A stretch of DNA of 64,000 nt, taken from contig NZ_BILX01000027.1 in the NCBI RefSeq assembly GCF_004000785.1, forward strand, positions 20,324-84,323. The letters are read 5' to 3'. Below, piece by piece: positions 55,938 to 64,000 of this stretch (its first letter is position 1; each line of letters begins with the position of its first letter). The notes under the pieces were generated by a model. The model worked only from the letters and a program-made list of their open reading frames with translations, was not told the origin of the DNA and did not search any database. The DNA is from Paenibacillus ehimensis NBRC 15659 (GTDB lineage: Bacteria > Bacillota > Bacilli > Paenibacillales > NBRC-103111). Position numbers and translations under genes: made by a program.

Positions 55938-56813
55938 ATGAAAAAGAAAAATTTTGTGCCGTTTTTCTTTGTGGGCCCTCATCTGGTTTTGTTTCTTATT
56001 TTCATCCTCATTCCGACGATTTACGGAATCTATGCATCCTTTACGCAATGGAACTTGATGAACGATCCGATATGGGTCGGCTTGGACAACTACAAGACGC
56101 TGCTGTTTGATCGGCATTCGACCTTTCACACCCAATTTGTAAACGGTTTGACGAATACGTTTATTTTTGTCGGGATCAGCGTACCGCTTTTAATTGTCAT
56201 CCCGCTGCTTATCGCGGTGGCGCTGGAACACAAGCAGGTCAAATGGAAAGGCATGTTTCAATCGATCCTTTATATTCCCGGGTTGATCTCGATTTCCGCC
56301 GCAGCCTTGATCTGGCTGTTGATTTTTAACAAGCAATTGGGGATCACCGGCAACCTGTTTCATTCTCAGGTGGCTTGGCCTGCAACACAGCCCTATGCCT
56401 GGATCATTATTTTCGTCATTACGGTATGGGGCGGCGTTGGCGGGAACATGATTATTTACCGGGCTTCCATCGCCGGCGTATCCAAGGAATTGTACGAAGC
56501 TGCAGAAATCGACGGAGCCGGGGCCATGCGGAAATTTTTCAGCATTACCTTGCCCTCCATCCATTTTCCGCTGATTTATACGTTTGTTATGACAACGGCA
56601 GGCGCCTTTAACGTATTCGGCCAACCGCTGATGATGACCGACGGCGGTCCGAGACAAAGCACGCACGTATTGATGATGTACATTCGTCAATTGGCGTTTG
56701 GCCACGGCGAATCGATTGCCGGAATGGCATCTGCTATGGCCGTGCTGCTCGGCTTGGTCATTTTGGTGATCTCGGCGCTGCAGTATTATGTCATGAACCG
56801 AAATGCCAACTAA
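55938..56813 (+). CDS. araP: Arabino-oligosaccharide ABC transporter permease AraP
   Basis: A 291-residue permease with six membrane segments of the MalF type. The EAA loop SIAGVSKELYEAAEIDGAGA contacts the ATPase. It forms the channel with AraQ. As in B. subtilis no ATPase gene is present in the operon, so a shared MsmX-like ATPase elsewhere is expected. AGGGGATATAG precedes the start. Confidence 0.93.
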   Translation: MKKKNFVPFFFVGPHLVLFLIFILIPTIYGIYASFTQWNLMNDPIWVGLDNYKTLLFDRHSTFHTQFVNGLTNTFIFVGISVPLLIVIPLLIAVALEHKQVKWKGMFQSILYIPGLISISAAALIWLLIFNKQLGITGNLFHSQVAWPATQPYAWIIIFVITVWGGVGGNMIIYRASIAGVSKELYEAAEIDGAGAMRKFFSITLPSIHFPLIYTFVMTTAGAFNVFGQPLMMTDGGPRQSTHVLMMYIRQLAFGHGESIAGMASAMAVLLGLVILVISALQYYVMNRNAN

Positions 56814-56854
56814 CGATGTAATCAGATGCCGGATTATAGAAAGGAGAGGCGGGT

Positions 56855-57709
56855 GTGATCAGCATGTTGAAAAAAGCAAGGATCTCCAAGTATATCGCGT
56901 ACCTGTTCTTAATCGTCCTTTGCATCATTTGGGTCGTCCCGGTCGTATTCGGAGTTACCACCTCCTTCCGTTCCCAATCCGAGGTCGTCTCCGCGGGCTT
57001 CAGACTTCTGCCGGAAAATTGGATGCTGGACAACTACGTGACCATTCTGGAGAATACGTCTACAGCGCCGATCCTGCGCTGGCTGCTCAACTCCGTATTT
57101 ATCGCTTGTACGCACACCTTTTTGGTGGTCGTGATCATCTCGATCACCGGCTACGGCTATTCCCGCATGAACTTCAGAGGCAGGGATACGTTATTTTTCA
57201 CGTTGCTGGGCATTTCGTTTTTCCCAGGGGTCGTCAATATCATCCCTTCGTACAAAATTATCGAAGCTTTCGGCTGGGTGAACACTTCTTGGGCGATGAT
57301 CATTCCCGGCTTGGCCGGCATGGGCAACATCTTTCTGGTCAGACAGTTTTTGAAGGGAATTCCGCAGGAGCTGGACGAATCTGCGCGTGTGGATGGCGCC
57401 GGTGATTTTAAAATCTATTTCGCGATTATTCTTCCGTTGATCAAGCCGATTCTTATTGTTTGCGGGCTGTTCTCGTTCGTTGGCTCCTGGAACGATTTCC
57501 TCTGGCCGGTGATCGTGTACACGGATGTCGAAAACATGCCGATTACGGCAGGGTTGCTGCTGCTTCAAGACATTTACGGAAACTATCGCATGATCGGGCA
57601 GCTGATGGGCTCGGCGATGCTGGCGATTATTCCGACCTTGCTGCTGTTTGCCTTTGCACAAAAATATTTTATTCAATCGATCAATCTGAATTCCGGGATT
57701 AAGGGTTAA
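56855..57709 (+). CDS. araQ: Arabino-oligosaccharide ABC transporter permease AraQ
   Basis: A 284-residue MalG-type permease with about six membrane segments and the EAA loop FLKGIPQELDESARVDGAGD. GTG 56855 follows AAGGAG by eight bases; an ATG nine bases further is an alternative. It forms the channel with AraP. Confidence 0.93.
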   Translation: MISMLKKARISKYIAYLFLIVLCIIWVVPVVFGVTTSFRSQSEVVSAGFRLLPENWMLDNYVTILENTSTAPILRWLLNSVFIACTHTFLVVVIISITGYGYSRMNFRGRDTLFFTLLGISFFPGVVNIIPSYKIIEAFGWVNTSWAMIIPGLAGMGNIFLVRQFLKGIPQELDESARVDGAGDFKIYFAIILPLIKPILIVCGLFSFVGSWNDFLWPVIVYTDVENMPITAGLLLLQDIYGNYRMIGQLMGSAMLAIIPTLLLFAFAQKYFIQSINLNSGIKG

Positions 57710-57739
57710 CCAAAGAAGACGAGACCAGGAGGAATAACG

Positions 57740-59221
57740 ATGAATACCATTATCGTAAACACGGACATTGCCAAAGGAACGATCAACAAAAACATTTACG
57801 GCCACTTTGCCGAGCATCTTGGACGATGCATTTACGAAGGGATCTGGGTCGGAGAGGATTCTCCTATTCCGAACACGCAAGGGATTCGCAATGACGTGCT
57901 TGAGGCGCTTAAGCAGCTTCAAGTTCCGGTGCTTCGCTGGCCGGGCGGCTGTTTTGCCGACGAGTATCATTGGAAGGACGGTATCGGACCAAGAGCGACA
58001 CGCAAACGGATGGTCAACACGCATTGGGGCGGCGTGGTGGAGAACAACCATTTTGGAACGCATGAATTTATGCTGCTGTGCGAGCTGTTGGGCTGCGAGC
58101 CCTACATTTGCGGCAACGTAGGCAGCGGAACGGTTCAGGAAATGTCGGAGTGGGTTGAATATATGACATTTGACGGCGAGTCTCCTATGGCCGATTGGCG
58201 CAAAGAAAACGGAAGGGAGAAGCCATGGAAACTGAAATACTTCGGGGTCGGCAACGAAAACTGGGGCTGCGGCGGGAACATGCGTCCGGAATATTACGCC
58301 GATCTGTACCGCCGCTATCAGACCTATGTCCGGAATTACGGCGGTAACAAAATTTACAAAATTGCCGGCGGAGCCAATGTGGATGATTATAACTGGACCG
58401 AAGTATTAATGAAAAATGCAGGCGGACTCATGGACGGGCTAAGCCTTCATTATTACACGATTCCCGGCGACTTCTGGCTGGGCAAAGGCTCGGCGCTTGA
58501 TTTCTCGGAGGAAGAATGGTTCGTGACGATGAAGAAGGCGCTTCATATCGACGAATTGATTACAAGACACAGCACGATCATGGACAAATATGATCCGGAT
58601 AAGCGGGTAGGCTTGATTATCGACGAATGGGGGACATGGCTGGATGTCGAGCCGGGCACCAATCCGGGATTCCTTTACCAGCAAAATACGATTCGCGACG
58701 CTTTGGTGGCCGGTCTGCATTTCAATATTTTCCATCGTCATGCCGATCGTGTCCAGATGGCGAATATCGCCCAGACCGTCAACGTCCTGCAAGCGATGAT
58801 CTTGACCGAAGGCGAGCAGATGATCCTCACGCCGACCTATCACGTATTCCATATGTTCAAGGTGCATCAGGATGCGCAGCTGCTTGCCGTCGAAGCTTCG
58901 GCCGGACACTACGATTTTCAAGGGGAAACCCTCCCGCAGGTTACGGTATCGGCCTCCAAAAATGCCGAAGGCAAGGTTCACATCAGTCTGGTCAATATCG
59001 ATCCTAAGCAGGAAGCCCAGCTGAGCATAGAGCTGCGCGGCATTCCGGCGGATAAGACGCAAGTCGCCGGAACGATCCTTACGGCGGAGTCCATGAATGC
59101 ACATAACACGTTCAAGCAGCCGGATGCGGTAACCGCGGTCCCATTTACAGCTGCAGTGGAAGGGAACCGCTTGAGCATGAAGCTTCCGGCCATGTCCGTC
59201 GTCACGCTGGCTGTCGGTTAA
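57740..59221 (+). CDS. abfA: Intracellular alpha-L-arabinofuranosidase (GH51)
   Basis: A 493-residue enzyme of glycoside hydrolase family 51 without a signal peptide. The acid/base Glu lies in [13 protein letters not shown] and the nucleophile Glu in [11 protein letters not shown]; the N-terminus shows [20 protein letters not shown]. It removes terminal alpha-L-arabinofuranosyl residues from imported oligomers. AGGAGG precedes the ATG. It follows araQ by 30 bp in the same operon. Confidence 0.96.
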   Translation: MNTIIVNTDIAKGTINKNIYGHFAEHLGRCIYEGIWVGEDSPIPNTQGIRNDVLEALKQLQVPVLRWPGGCFADEYHWKDGIGPRATRKRMVNTHWGGVVENNHFGTHEFMLLCELLGCEPYICGNVGSGTVQEMSEWVEYMTFDGESPMADWRKENGREKPWKLKYFGVGNENWGCGGNMRPEYYADLYRRYQTYVRNYGGNKIYKIAGGANVDDYNWTEVLMKNAGGLMDGLSLHYYTIPGDFWLGKGSALDFSEEEWFVTMKKALHIDELITRHSTIMDKYDPDKRVGLIIDEWGTWLDVEPGTNPGFLYQQNTIRDALVAGLHFNIFHRHADRVQMANIAQTVNVLQAMILTEGEQMILTPTYHVFHMFKVHQDAQLLAVEASAGHYDFQGETLPQVTVSASKNAEGKVHISLVNIDPKQEAQLSIELRGIPADKTQVAGTILTAESMNAHNTFKQPDAVTAVPFTAAVEGNRLSMKLPAMSVVTLAVG

Positions 59222-59305
59222 CCGGCAGCCGGCAGAGGGTTCAATGAGACAGGAAAGGCTGGAAGCGGCCGGTTTGGGATGATAGGAAACAGGAGGCGAG
59301 AAAAA

Positions 59306-61822
59306 TTGAAGAGTTGGAGTGCATGCATGATCATGACGGTGCTGTTGACGATGTTCTTGCCGCAAGCGGGATGGGCTGACGGCAACCAAGCGGACTCATC
59401 GCGGAATGAAGAGAAAGCTCCGGTTTTCACGAACGTATCTGTGCACGATCCTTCTATCATCAAAGCCGGCCCCGCCTATTATGTGTTCGGTTCGCATATT
59501 GAAGCCGCCAAATCCGCTGATTTGATGAACTGGACGACATTTACGAACGGATATGCGACGCCCGGGAATGTCATCTTCGGCGATCTGGCCCAAAATTTGG
59601 CCGGTTCGTTCGCATGGGCGGGGAAGGACGATGCGGACAGTAAAGGCGGGTATGCGGTCTGGGCTCCGGACGTGATCTGGAACGAGCATTACAAGCATAA
59701 GGACGGAACAACCGGAGCTTACATGATGTATTACAGCGTCTCTTCCACATATATTCGCTCGGCGATTGGGTACGCGGTATCGAAACGGATTGAAGGCCCG
59801 TACACCTATGTCGATACGGTTGTGTACTCCGGCTTCACGAAGGAGACGGCCTATGACGCAAACAGCAAGGTAGACAAGAAATGGACCCATACGAACATTC
59901 AGAAGCTTATGGATCAGGGCAAATTGGCGGGAGTCCGCCCAGGCTGGTTTACGAGCGATGGTTCGTATCATAACGCCGCCTTCCCGAATGCGATAGATGC
60001 CGCTCTGTTTTTTGATGCCAAAGGAAAACTGTGGATGACCTATGGCTCCTGGTCCGGGGGGATCTTTCTTCTTGAGCTCGATCCGGCTACCGGTCAGCCG
60101 ATCTACCCGGGGAAGGATGGCACGACGGCGGACGGCAGGATGGTAGACCGGTATTTCGGTACAAAAATCGCGGGCGGATATACGAAATCGGGCGAGGGAC
60201 CTTATATTTTGTATGACAAGGCTTCCGGCTATTATTATTTGAACGTGACTTACGGCTGGCTCGGCGCAAATGGCGGGTATAACATGAGACAGTTCCGCTC
60301 CAAAACTCCGGATGGCCCTTATCTTGATGCCGCCGGACAACATGCAGTATTGCCGGGCAATACGGATAATTCCCGTTATGGCATCAAAATGATGGGCAAT
60401 TTCCAGTTTGTGAGAGAAATTGGCGAGCCGGGAGCGGGAACGGATTACGGCTATGTTTCCCCCGGGCATAACTCGGTCTTGTTTGACGAGAAGACGGGGA
60501 AATACTTTCTGTTCTTCCATACCCGATTCCCGCAACGGGGCGAAGTTCATGAGCTGCGGGTACATCAGCTGTTCAAAAATAAGGACGGCTGGTTCGTCGC
60601 CGCGCCTTTACGGTATGCAGGGGAAACTTTGAAGCGCGTAACCGAGTCCAAGCTGGCCGGGGACTATAAGTTTGTGCGTCATGGACTTGACTATTCCGGA
60701 GACATTGTACGTTCCGTCCATATCACGCTTCACAAAGATAAGACGATAACCGGGGATGTTACCGGCACATGGGCGCTGAACAATGAATATGAAGCCGTTC
60801 TTACGATCGGCGGAGAGACATATAACGGGGTATTTATAAACGGCTGGGACCCGGAATTGGGACGTAACACGGCAACGTTTACGGCGGTTTCTTCGAAAGG
60901 AGAAGCGGTCTGGGGCATCCGGCAGCCTGATGCAGCCGATCAGCAGGTTGTGGAAGCGGTGCAGCATGCCTTAAGTCTCGGCGATACAAGCAAGGTGACG
61001 AACAATTTGACGCTGCCGGCAAAAGGTATGCGAGGCGCCGTCATCTCATGGTCGACCTCGGACCCGCGCGTGATTTCCGATACGGGGGAGATTCATCCGC
61101 CGGAAGCCGGGCAGGGCAATCGATCGGCTGCGCTGACCGCAACGATCACGAAGGGAAAGGCCAGCGCTTCGAAAATATTTTCGATTACCGTCGCTCCCGT
61201 CGATATCGATTACGGTTTGACCGCGCGGTACTCGTTCGAGAATAATTTAGCGGATTCAACGGGCCGTTTTGCCGAAGGAGCAGTCACCGGATCGCGAATC
61301 GATGACCCGGGCGGCGCGATCGCTTATGCAAACGGGGTGACAGGGAAAGCTGCGGTATTTGACGGAACCTCCGGGATCCGGCTGGATGACCGCCTCATTG
61401 CCGGAAACCGTTATTCGGTCTCCATGTGGTTGAATCCGGAGCGGCATACGCCATTCACGACGAGCTTTTTTGGAGCCAAATCGAAGAATAGCTGGATCAG
61501 TCTTGTGCCGGAATCCTGGGACCATAACACGATGCTGTGGTCGGGTGAAGCATGGTATGACGCAACGACAGGCTCCAAAATCGGAACGGATGAATGGCAT
61601 CATCTCGCCTTTACGGTCGATGCGGGCTCTGTAAAAGTATATGTGGACGGGAAGCAAAAGTTTGCGGGAACGGGATTTCCGGACATTTTTACGGGGGAAG
61701 CCGGTACGTTCAGCCTAGGTGTCAATTGGTGGGATGCGCCGTTCAAAGGCAGAATGGATGAGGTGCGGATCTACAACGTTCCGATAACGGAAGCCGTGAT
61801 TAAGAGATTGGCACAAATGTAG
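59306..61822 (+). CDS. Secreted GH43 arabinanase with Ig-like and LamG domains
   Basis: An 838-residue exported enzyme. The TTG at 59306 follows GGAGGCGAG and gives a signal peptide (MIMTVLLTMFLPQAGWA). The GH43 five-blade catalytic domain (about 40-440) has NVSVHDPSII (catalytic Asp), FPNAIDAALFF and TKSGEGPYIL (catalytic Glu), fitting endo-1,5-alpha-L-arabinanases such as AbnB. After a small beta domain comes an atrophied Ig-like stretch (about 545-640; VISWSTSDPRVISDTGEI) and a LamG-like carbohydrate-binding domain (LTARYSFENNLADSTGRF to the end). It cuts arabinan outside the cell, feeding AraNPQ. Confidence 0.92.
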   Translation: MKSWSACMIMTVLLTMFLPQAGWADGNQADSSRNEEKAPVFTNVSVHDPSIIKAGPAYYVFGSHIEAAKSADLMNWTTFTNGYATPGNVIFGDLAQNLAGSFAWAGKDDADSKGGYAVWAPDVIWNEHYKHKDGTTGAYMMYYSVSSTYIRSAIGYAVSKRIEGPYTYVDTVVYSGFTKETAYDANSKVDKKWTHTNIQKLMDQGKLAGVRPGWFTSDGSYHNAAFPNAIDAALFFDAKGKLWMTYGSWSGGIFLLELDPATGQPIYPGKDGTTADGRMVDRYFGTKIAGGYTKSGEGPYILYDKASGYYYLNVTYGWLGANGGYNMRQFRSKTPDGPYLDAAGQHAVLPGNTDNSRYGIKMMGNFQFVREIGEPGAGTDYGYVSPGHNSVLFDEKTGKYFLFFHTRFPQRGEVHELRVHQLFKNKDGWFVAAPLRYAGETLKRVTESKLAGDYKFVRHGLDYSGDIVRSVHITLHKDKTITGDVTGTWALNNEYEAVLTIGGETYNGVFINGWDPELGRNTATFTAVSSKGEAVWGIRQPDAADQQVVEAVQHALSLGDTSKVTNNLTLPAKGMRGAVISWSTSDPRVISDTGEIHPPEAGQGNRSAALTATITKGKASASKIFSITVAPVDIDYGLTARYSFENNLADSTGRFAEGAVTGSRIDDPGGAIAYANGVTGKAAVFDGTSGIRLDDRLIAGNRYSVSMWLNPERHTPFTTSFFGAKSKNSWISLVPESWDHNTMLWSGEAWYDATTGSKIGTDEWHHLAFTVDAGSVKVYVDGKQKFAGTGFPDIFTGEAGTFSLGVNWWDAPFKGRMDEVRIYNVPITEAVIKRLAQM

Positions 61823-61831
61823 GAGGCAGGC

Positions 61832-62092
61832 ATGCAGCAGCGGGCGAATGGTTGCAAAGGATGCAGAGAGAGCGTTCAGATCACACCGGACAAACTCCAG
61901 CGGCTGGTGGACATCGCCACCCGGGGACGAGCAGCGGCAACGGACGAGTTGTACGCGCAGCGCATGGCGCACTGCGGGCGTTGTCCGGATCTTCAATATG
62001 GCACGACATGCCGATATTGCGGCTGCCTGGTCGCCGTCAAAGCCAGACTGTTGGACTCCGTTTGCCCTTGTCCGTTGTTTCCCAAGTGGTAG
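61832..62092 (+). CDS. Cys-rich DUF6171 family protein
   Basis: An 86-residue protein with nine Cys: CKGC near the N-terminus, HCGRCPDL, then YGTTCRYCGC and SVCPCP. The spacing suggests zinc or iron-sulfur binding and matches DUF6171, a family I know only by its conserved Cys pattern. It lies 9 bp after the GH43 gene, preceded by GGAGGCAGG. Its place inside an arabinan operon is unexplained. No signal peptide, so it is cytosolic. Confidence 0.75.
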   Translation: MQQRANGCKGCRESVQITPDKLQRLVDIATRGRAAATDELYAQRMAHCGRCPDLQYGTTCRYCGCLVAVKARLLDSVCPCPLFPKW

Positions 62093-62159
62093 CAGCGGCC
62101 GGAGCCGCAATAATCATTAGAAACGGAAGACAAATATGAACGGCGAAGGAGAGCTCGAC

Positions 62160-63137
62160 ATGGACAAGAATACGAAATACACGAATCCGCTCGTATGGCA
62201 GCGGGCTGACCCGTGGGTTTATAAACATCGCGATCATTACTATTACTTCACCGCCTCCGTGCCGGAATACGACCGGATCGAAATTCGAAGATCGTTGACC
62301 TTGCAGGGGCTGGGAGAGGCGGAGCCGGTCGTCGTATGGCGCAAATATGACAGCGGTCCGCTCAGCGCGAATATTTGGGCGCCGGAACTGCATTATATTG
62401 ATGGGAAATGGTATATTTACTTCGCTGCCGCCCGGACGACCGAGACCAAAGAGGGACTGTTCGATCACCGGATGTATGTGCTTGAAAATAATTGTGCGAA
62501 TCCTTTGGAAGGGCAGTGGACAGAAAAGGGGCAGGTGCGCACGAAGTGGGAATCGTTCGCTTTGGATGCGACGACGTTCGAACACCGGGGCGTACGGTAC
62601 TACGTATGGGCGCAGAAGGACCCGGACATTGCCGGGAATTCGAATCTGTATATTTCAAAGATGAGCAATCCGTGGACCTTGACCGGAGAGCAGGTCATGA
62701 TCTCGAAGCCGGAGTATCCATGGGAAGTTATCGGGTTTAAGGTGAACGAAGGAGCTGCGGTACTGAAGCGGAACGGCCGCATCTATATCAGTTACTCGGC
62801 GAGCGCGACGGACCACCATTACTGCATGGGCTTGCTGTACGCCGACGAATCGGCCGATCTGCTAGACCCGGCCTCCTGGGCAAAGTCGCCAGAGCCCGTG
62901 TTCCAAACTTCGGAAGCGAACGGCCAATACGGTCCGGGGCATAACAGTTTTACCGTGTCGGAGAATGGCGAGGACGTGCTCGTGTATCATGCCCGCAGCT
63001 ATAAAGAGATTGCAGGCGATCCGCTCTACGATCCAAACCGCCATACAAGAGTCCAAACCTTCACCTGGAAGGAAGACGGAATGCCTGATTTCGGCGTTCC
63101 GGTCCCGGATGCTGCGGACGCGCACGAAAATGAATAG
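62160..63137 (+). CDS. Intracellular GH43 arabinofuranosidase/arabinosidase
   Basis: A 325-residue GH43 enzyme without signal peptide. The catalytic Asp is in WQRADPWVYK, the pKa-modulating Asp in FALDATTFEH, and the catalytic Glu in IGFKVNEGAAVL. Family members of this type release arabinose from arabino-oligosaccharides. ATG 62160 follows AAGGAGAG. It ends the arabinan operon with a terminator at 63150. Confidence 0.9.
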   Translation: MDKNTKYTNPLVWQRADPWVYKHRDHYYYFTASVPEYDRIEIRRSLTLQGLGEAEPVVVWRKYDSGPLSANIWAPELHYIDGKWYIYFAAARTTETKEGLFDHRMYVLENNCANPLEGQWTEKGQVRTKWESFALDATTFEHRGVRYYVWAQKDPDIAGNSNLYISKMSNPWTLTGEQVMISKPEYPWEVIGFKVNEGAAVLKRNGRIYISYSASATDHHYCMGLLYADESADLLDPASWAKSPEPVFQTSEANGQYGPGHNSFTVSENGEDVLVYHARSYKEIAGDPLYDPNRHTRVQTFTWKEDGMPDFGVPVPDAADAHENE

Positions 63138-63149
63138 GTGTTCAAGAGG

Positions 63150-63186
63150 AGGCGCGAAGAGGTTTCGCGCCTTATCATCATTTTTA
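63150..63186 (+). terminator. Terminator of the arabinan operon
   Basis: AGGCGCGAA (63150-63158) pairs with TTTCGCGCCT (63163-63172), followed by a T-rich stretch. Confidence 0.7.
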
Positions 63187-63222
63187 GGATACCCTCATAT
63201 ACATTGGTTTGGGGGGATTACA

Positions 63223-64000
63223 TTGGATTTACCTGTCATAAAGCCTTCTCTGATTACCCGAAGACTGGTTCCGGAGATCCAAGAACATCCGATCCATTTT
63301 TTTTCTGCGCCGATTACGCCCGAATCTTACTTTTATCTAAGAAATCATTTTCCTTATCCTCGAATTTCCGAGCAGTCGTTCGTTCTTTCTATAGGTGGGG
63401 AAGTCCAGAGACCCCGGACCTTCCAGTTTCAAGATCTGCTCCGTATGCCGTATAAAGAATTGACGGTGCTTTTGGAGTGTGCAGGTAATAACAGAGGACT
63501 TTTTCGGCCGAAAGTATTTGGTGAACAGTGGGGAGGAGGAGCCGTTAGCCAAGGCGTCTGGAGAGGAATCGCGTTAAGAGATTTGCTCCAATGGACCGGA
63601 TTGCAGGCGGCTGCAAAGGAAATCGTATTTGAAGGACACGATTACGGGAAACGTCCTGATCTGGAAGGAAAGTTCGTGTATGCAAGGAGCCTTCCTTTGG
63701 AAAAAGCGATGCATCCGGATACATTAATTGCTTATGCGTTAAATGGGAACCCGATTCCAATCAAGCAAGGCTATCCATTTCGATTAATTGTGCCCCAATG
63801 GTACGCCATGGCTTCCGTCAAATGGCTCCGAAGCATTACCGTCATCCCTGCCCACTTTAGCGGGCCTTTTCAAGACATCGATTATATGTACTATCCGGAA
63901 AAAGACAGCGATGCAGGGAAAACCCCTGTTACAACCATCCATGTGAACTCCATTATCCAGCAACCGTTAGACCGGAGTATGTTGGAAAAAGGGATGCTGG
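63223..64000 (+). CDS. Sulfite-oxidase-like molybdopterin enzyme, N-terminal part (cut by window edge)
   Basis: An open frame of 259 codons that runs off the right edge. The start is a TTG at 63223 after GGGGGG. The molybdopterin-dependent oxidoreductase fold is shown by RPRTFQFQDLLRMPYKELTV in two adjacent blocks, and by the molybdenum-ligand Cys86 in LLECAGNNRGLF. Further on come WRGIALRDLLQWTGL and WYAMASVKWLRSITV, which form the rest of the sulfite oxidase domain. The dimerisation domain follows at VTTIHVNSIIQQPLD. It is separated from the arabinan operon by a terminator. Substrate unknown. Confidence 0.85.
   Translation, partial: MDLPVIKPSLITRRLVPEIQEHPIHFFSAPITPESYFYLRNHFPYPRISEQSFVLSIGGEVQRPRTFQFQDLLRMPYKELTVLLECAGNNRGLFRPKVFGEQWGGGAVSQGVWRGIALRDLLQWTGLQAAAKEIVFEGHDYGKRPDLEGKFVYARSLPLEKAMHPDTLIAYALNGNPIPIKQGYPFRLIVPQWYAMASVKWLRSITVIPAHFSGPFQDIDYMYYPEKDSDAGKTPVTTIHVNSIIQQPLDRSMLEKGML

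Overview
The window looks like a chromosomal segment of a spore-forming Firmicute of the Paenibacillus type. Genes are GC-rich with strong GGAGG-type ribosome binding sites. GTG and TTG starts are frequent. Typical genes include cdaS, a stalk-domain (copper amine oxidase N-terminal-like) protein, an ABC-F protein, DUF4855 and an AraR-controlled arabinan locus. No rRNA, tRNA, CRISPR array, phage or complete insertion sequence was seen. Both edges cut genes: a lipoprotein on the left (minus strand) and a sulfite-oxidase-like molybdoenzyme on the right (plus strand).

Layout. (1) 0.4-5.4 kb: a compact operon encoding an acyl carrier protein, an ATP-grasp ligase, a GT-B-like glycosyltransferase, an ABC-2-type ATPase and a BtrH-like acyltransferase. 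The combination recalls the BtrI/BtrJ/BtrH chemistry of butirosin and may make an aminoacylated small molecule or glycoconjugate. (2) 5.4-13.6 kb: PadR regulator, MFS pump and arylamine N-acetyltransferase; an aldo/keto reductase; an ABC-F ribosome-protection gene behind an erm-like attenuator; a fatty acid hydroxylase family protein; the diadenylate cyclase CdaS; a MerR/TipAS regulator; a Pmp3-type peptide. (3) 13.8-22.7 kb: a self-contained phosphotransferase system with PRD regulator, UlaA-like IIA/IIB/IIC, its own HPr and Enzyme I, and phosphotriesterase-like, creatininase-like and SIS-domain enzymes. (4) 22.8-30.0 kb: a nickel/peptide-type ABC importer followed by two paralogous methyltransferases, behind Zur-box-like palindromes. 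(5) 30.2-39.4 kb: a stalk-domain protein, a MarR regulator with two drug-efflux MFS genes, a CPBP protease and a broken DUF4855 gene. (6) 39.6-44.8 kb: a large 2-hydroxyacyl-CoA dehydratase activase-like protein and its partner behind an FNR/CRP-type box. (7) 44.9-47.7 kb: two cardiolipin synthase paralogs, tail to tail. (8) 47.8-63.2 kb: an arabinose/arabinan regulon (araA-araR-araD-araB-araM, then araNPQ, a GH51 arabinofuranosidase, two GH43 enzymes and a Cys-rich DUF6171 protein) with three AraR boxes and a cre site.

How it works together. The arabinan regulon is coherent: secreted GH43 releases oligomers, AraNPQ imports them with an ATPase encoded elsewhere, GH51 and GH43 trim them inside the cell, and AraA, AraB and AraD convert arabinose to xylulose 5-phosphate. 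The PTS island probably imports and phosphorylates a sugar acid or lactone that the two hydrolases and the SIS protein process. Several blocks are stress or resistance modules, each with a visible regulator and operator. The most unusual pieces are the ACP/ATP-grasp/BtrH operon, the attenuator before the ABC-F gene, and the Zur-box importer with twin methyltransferases.
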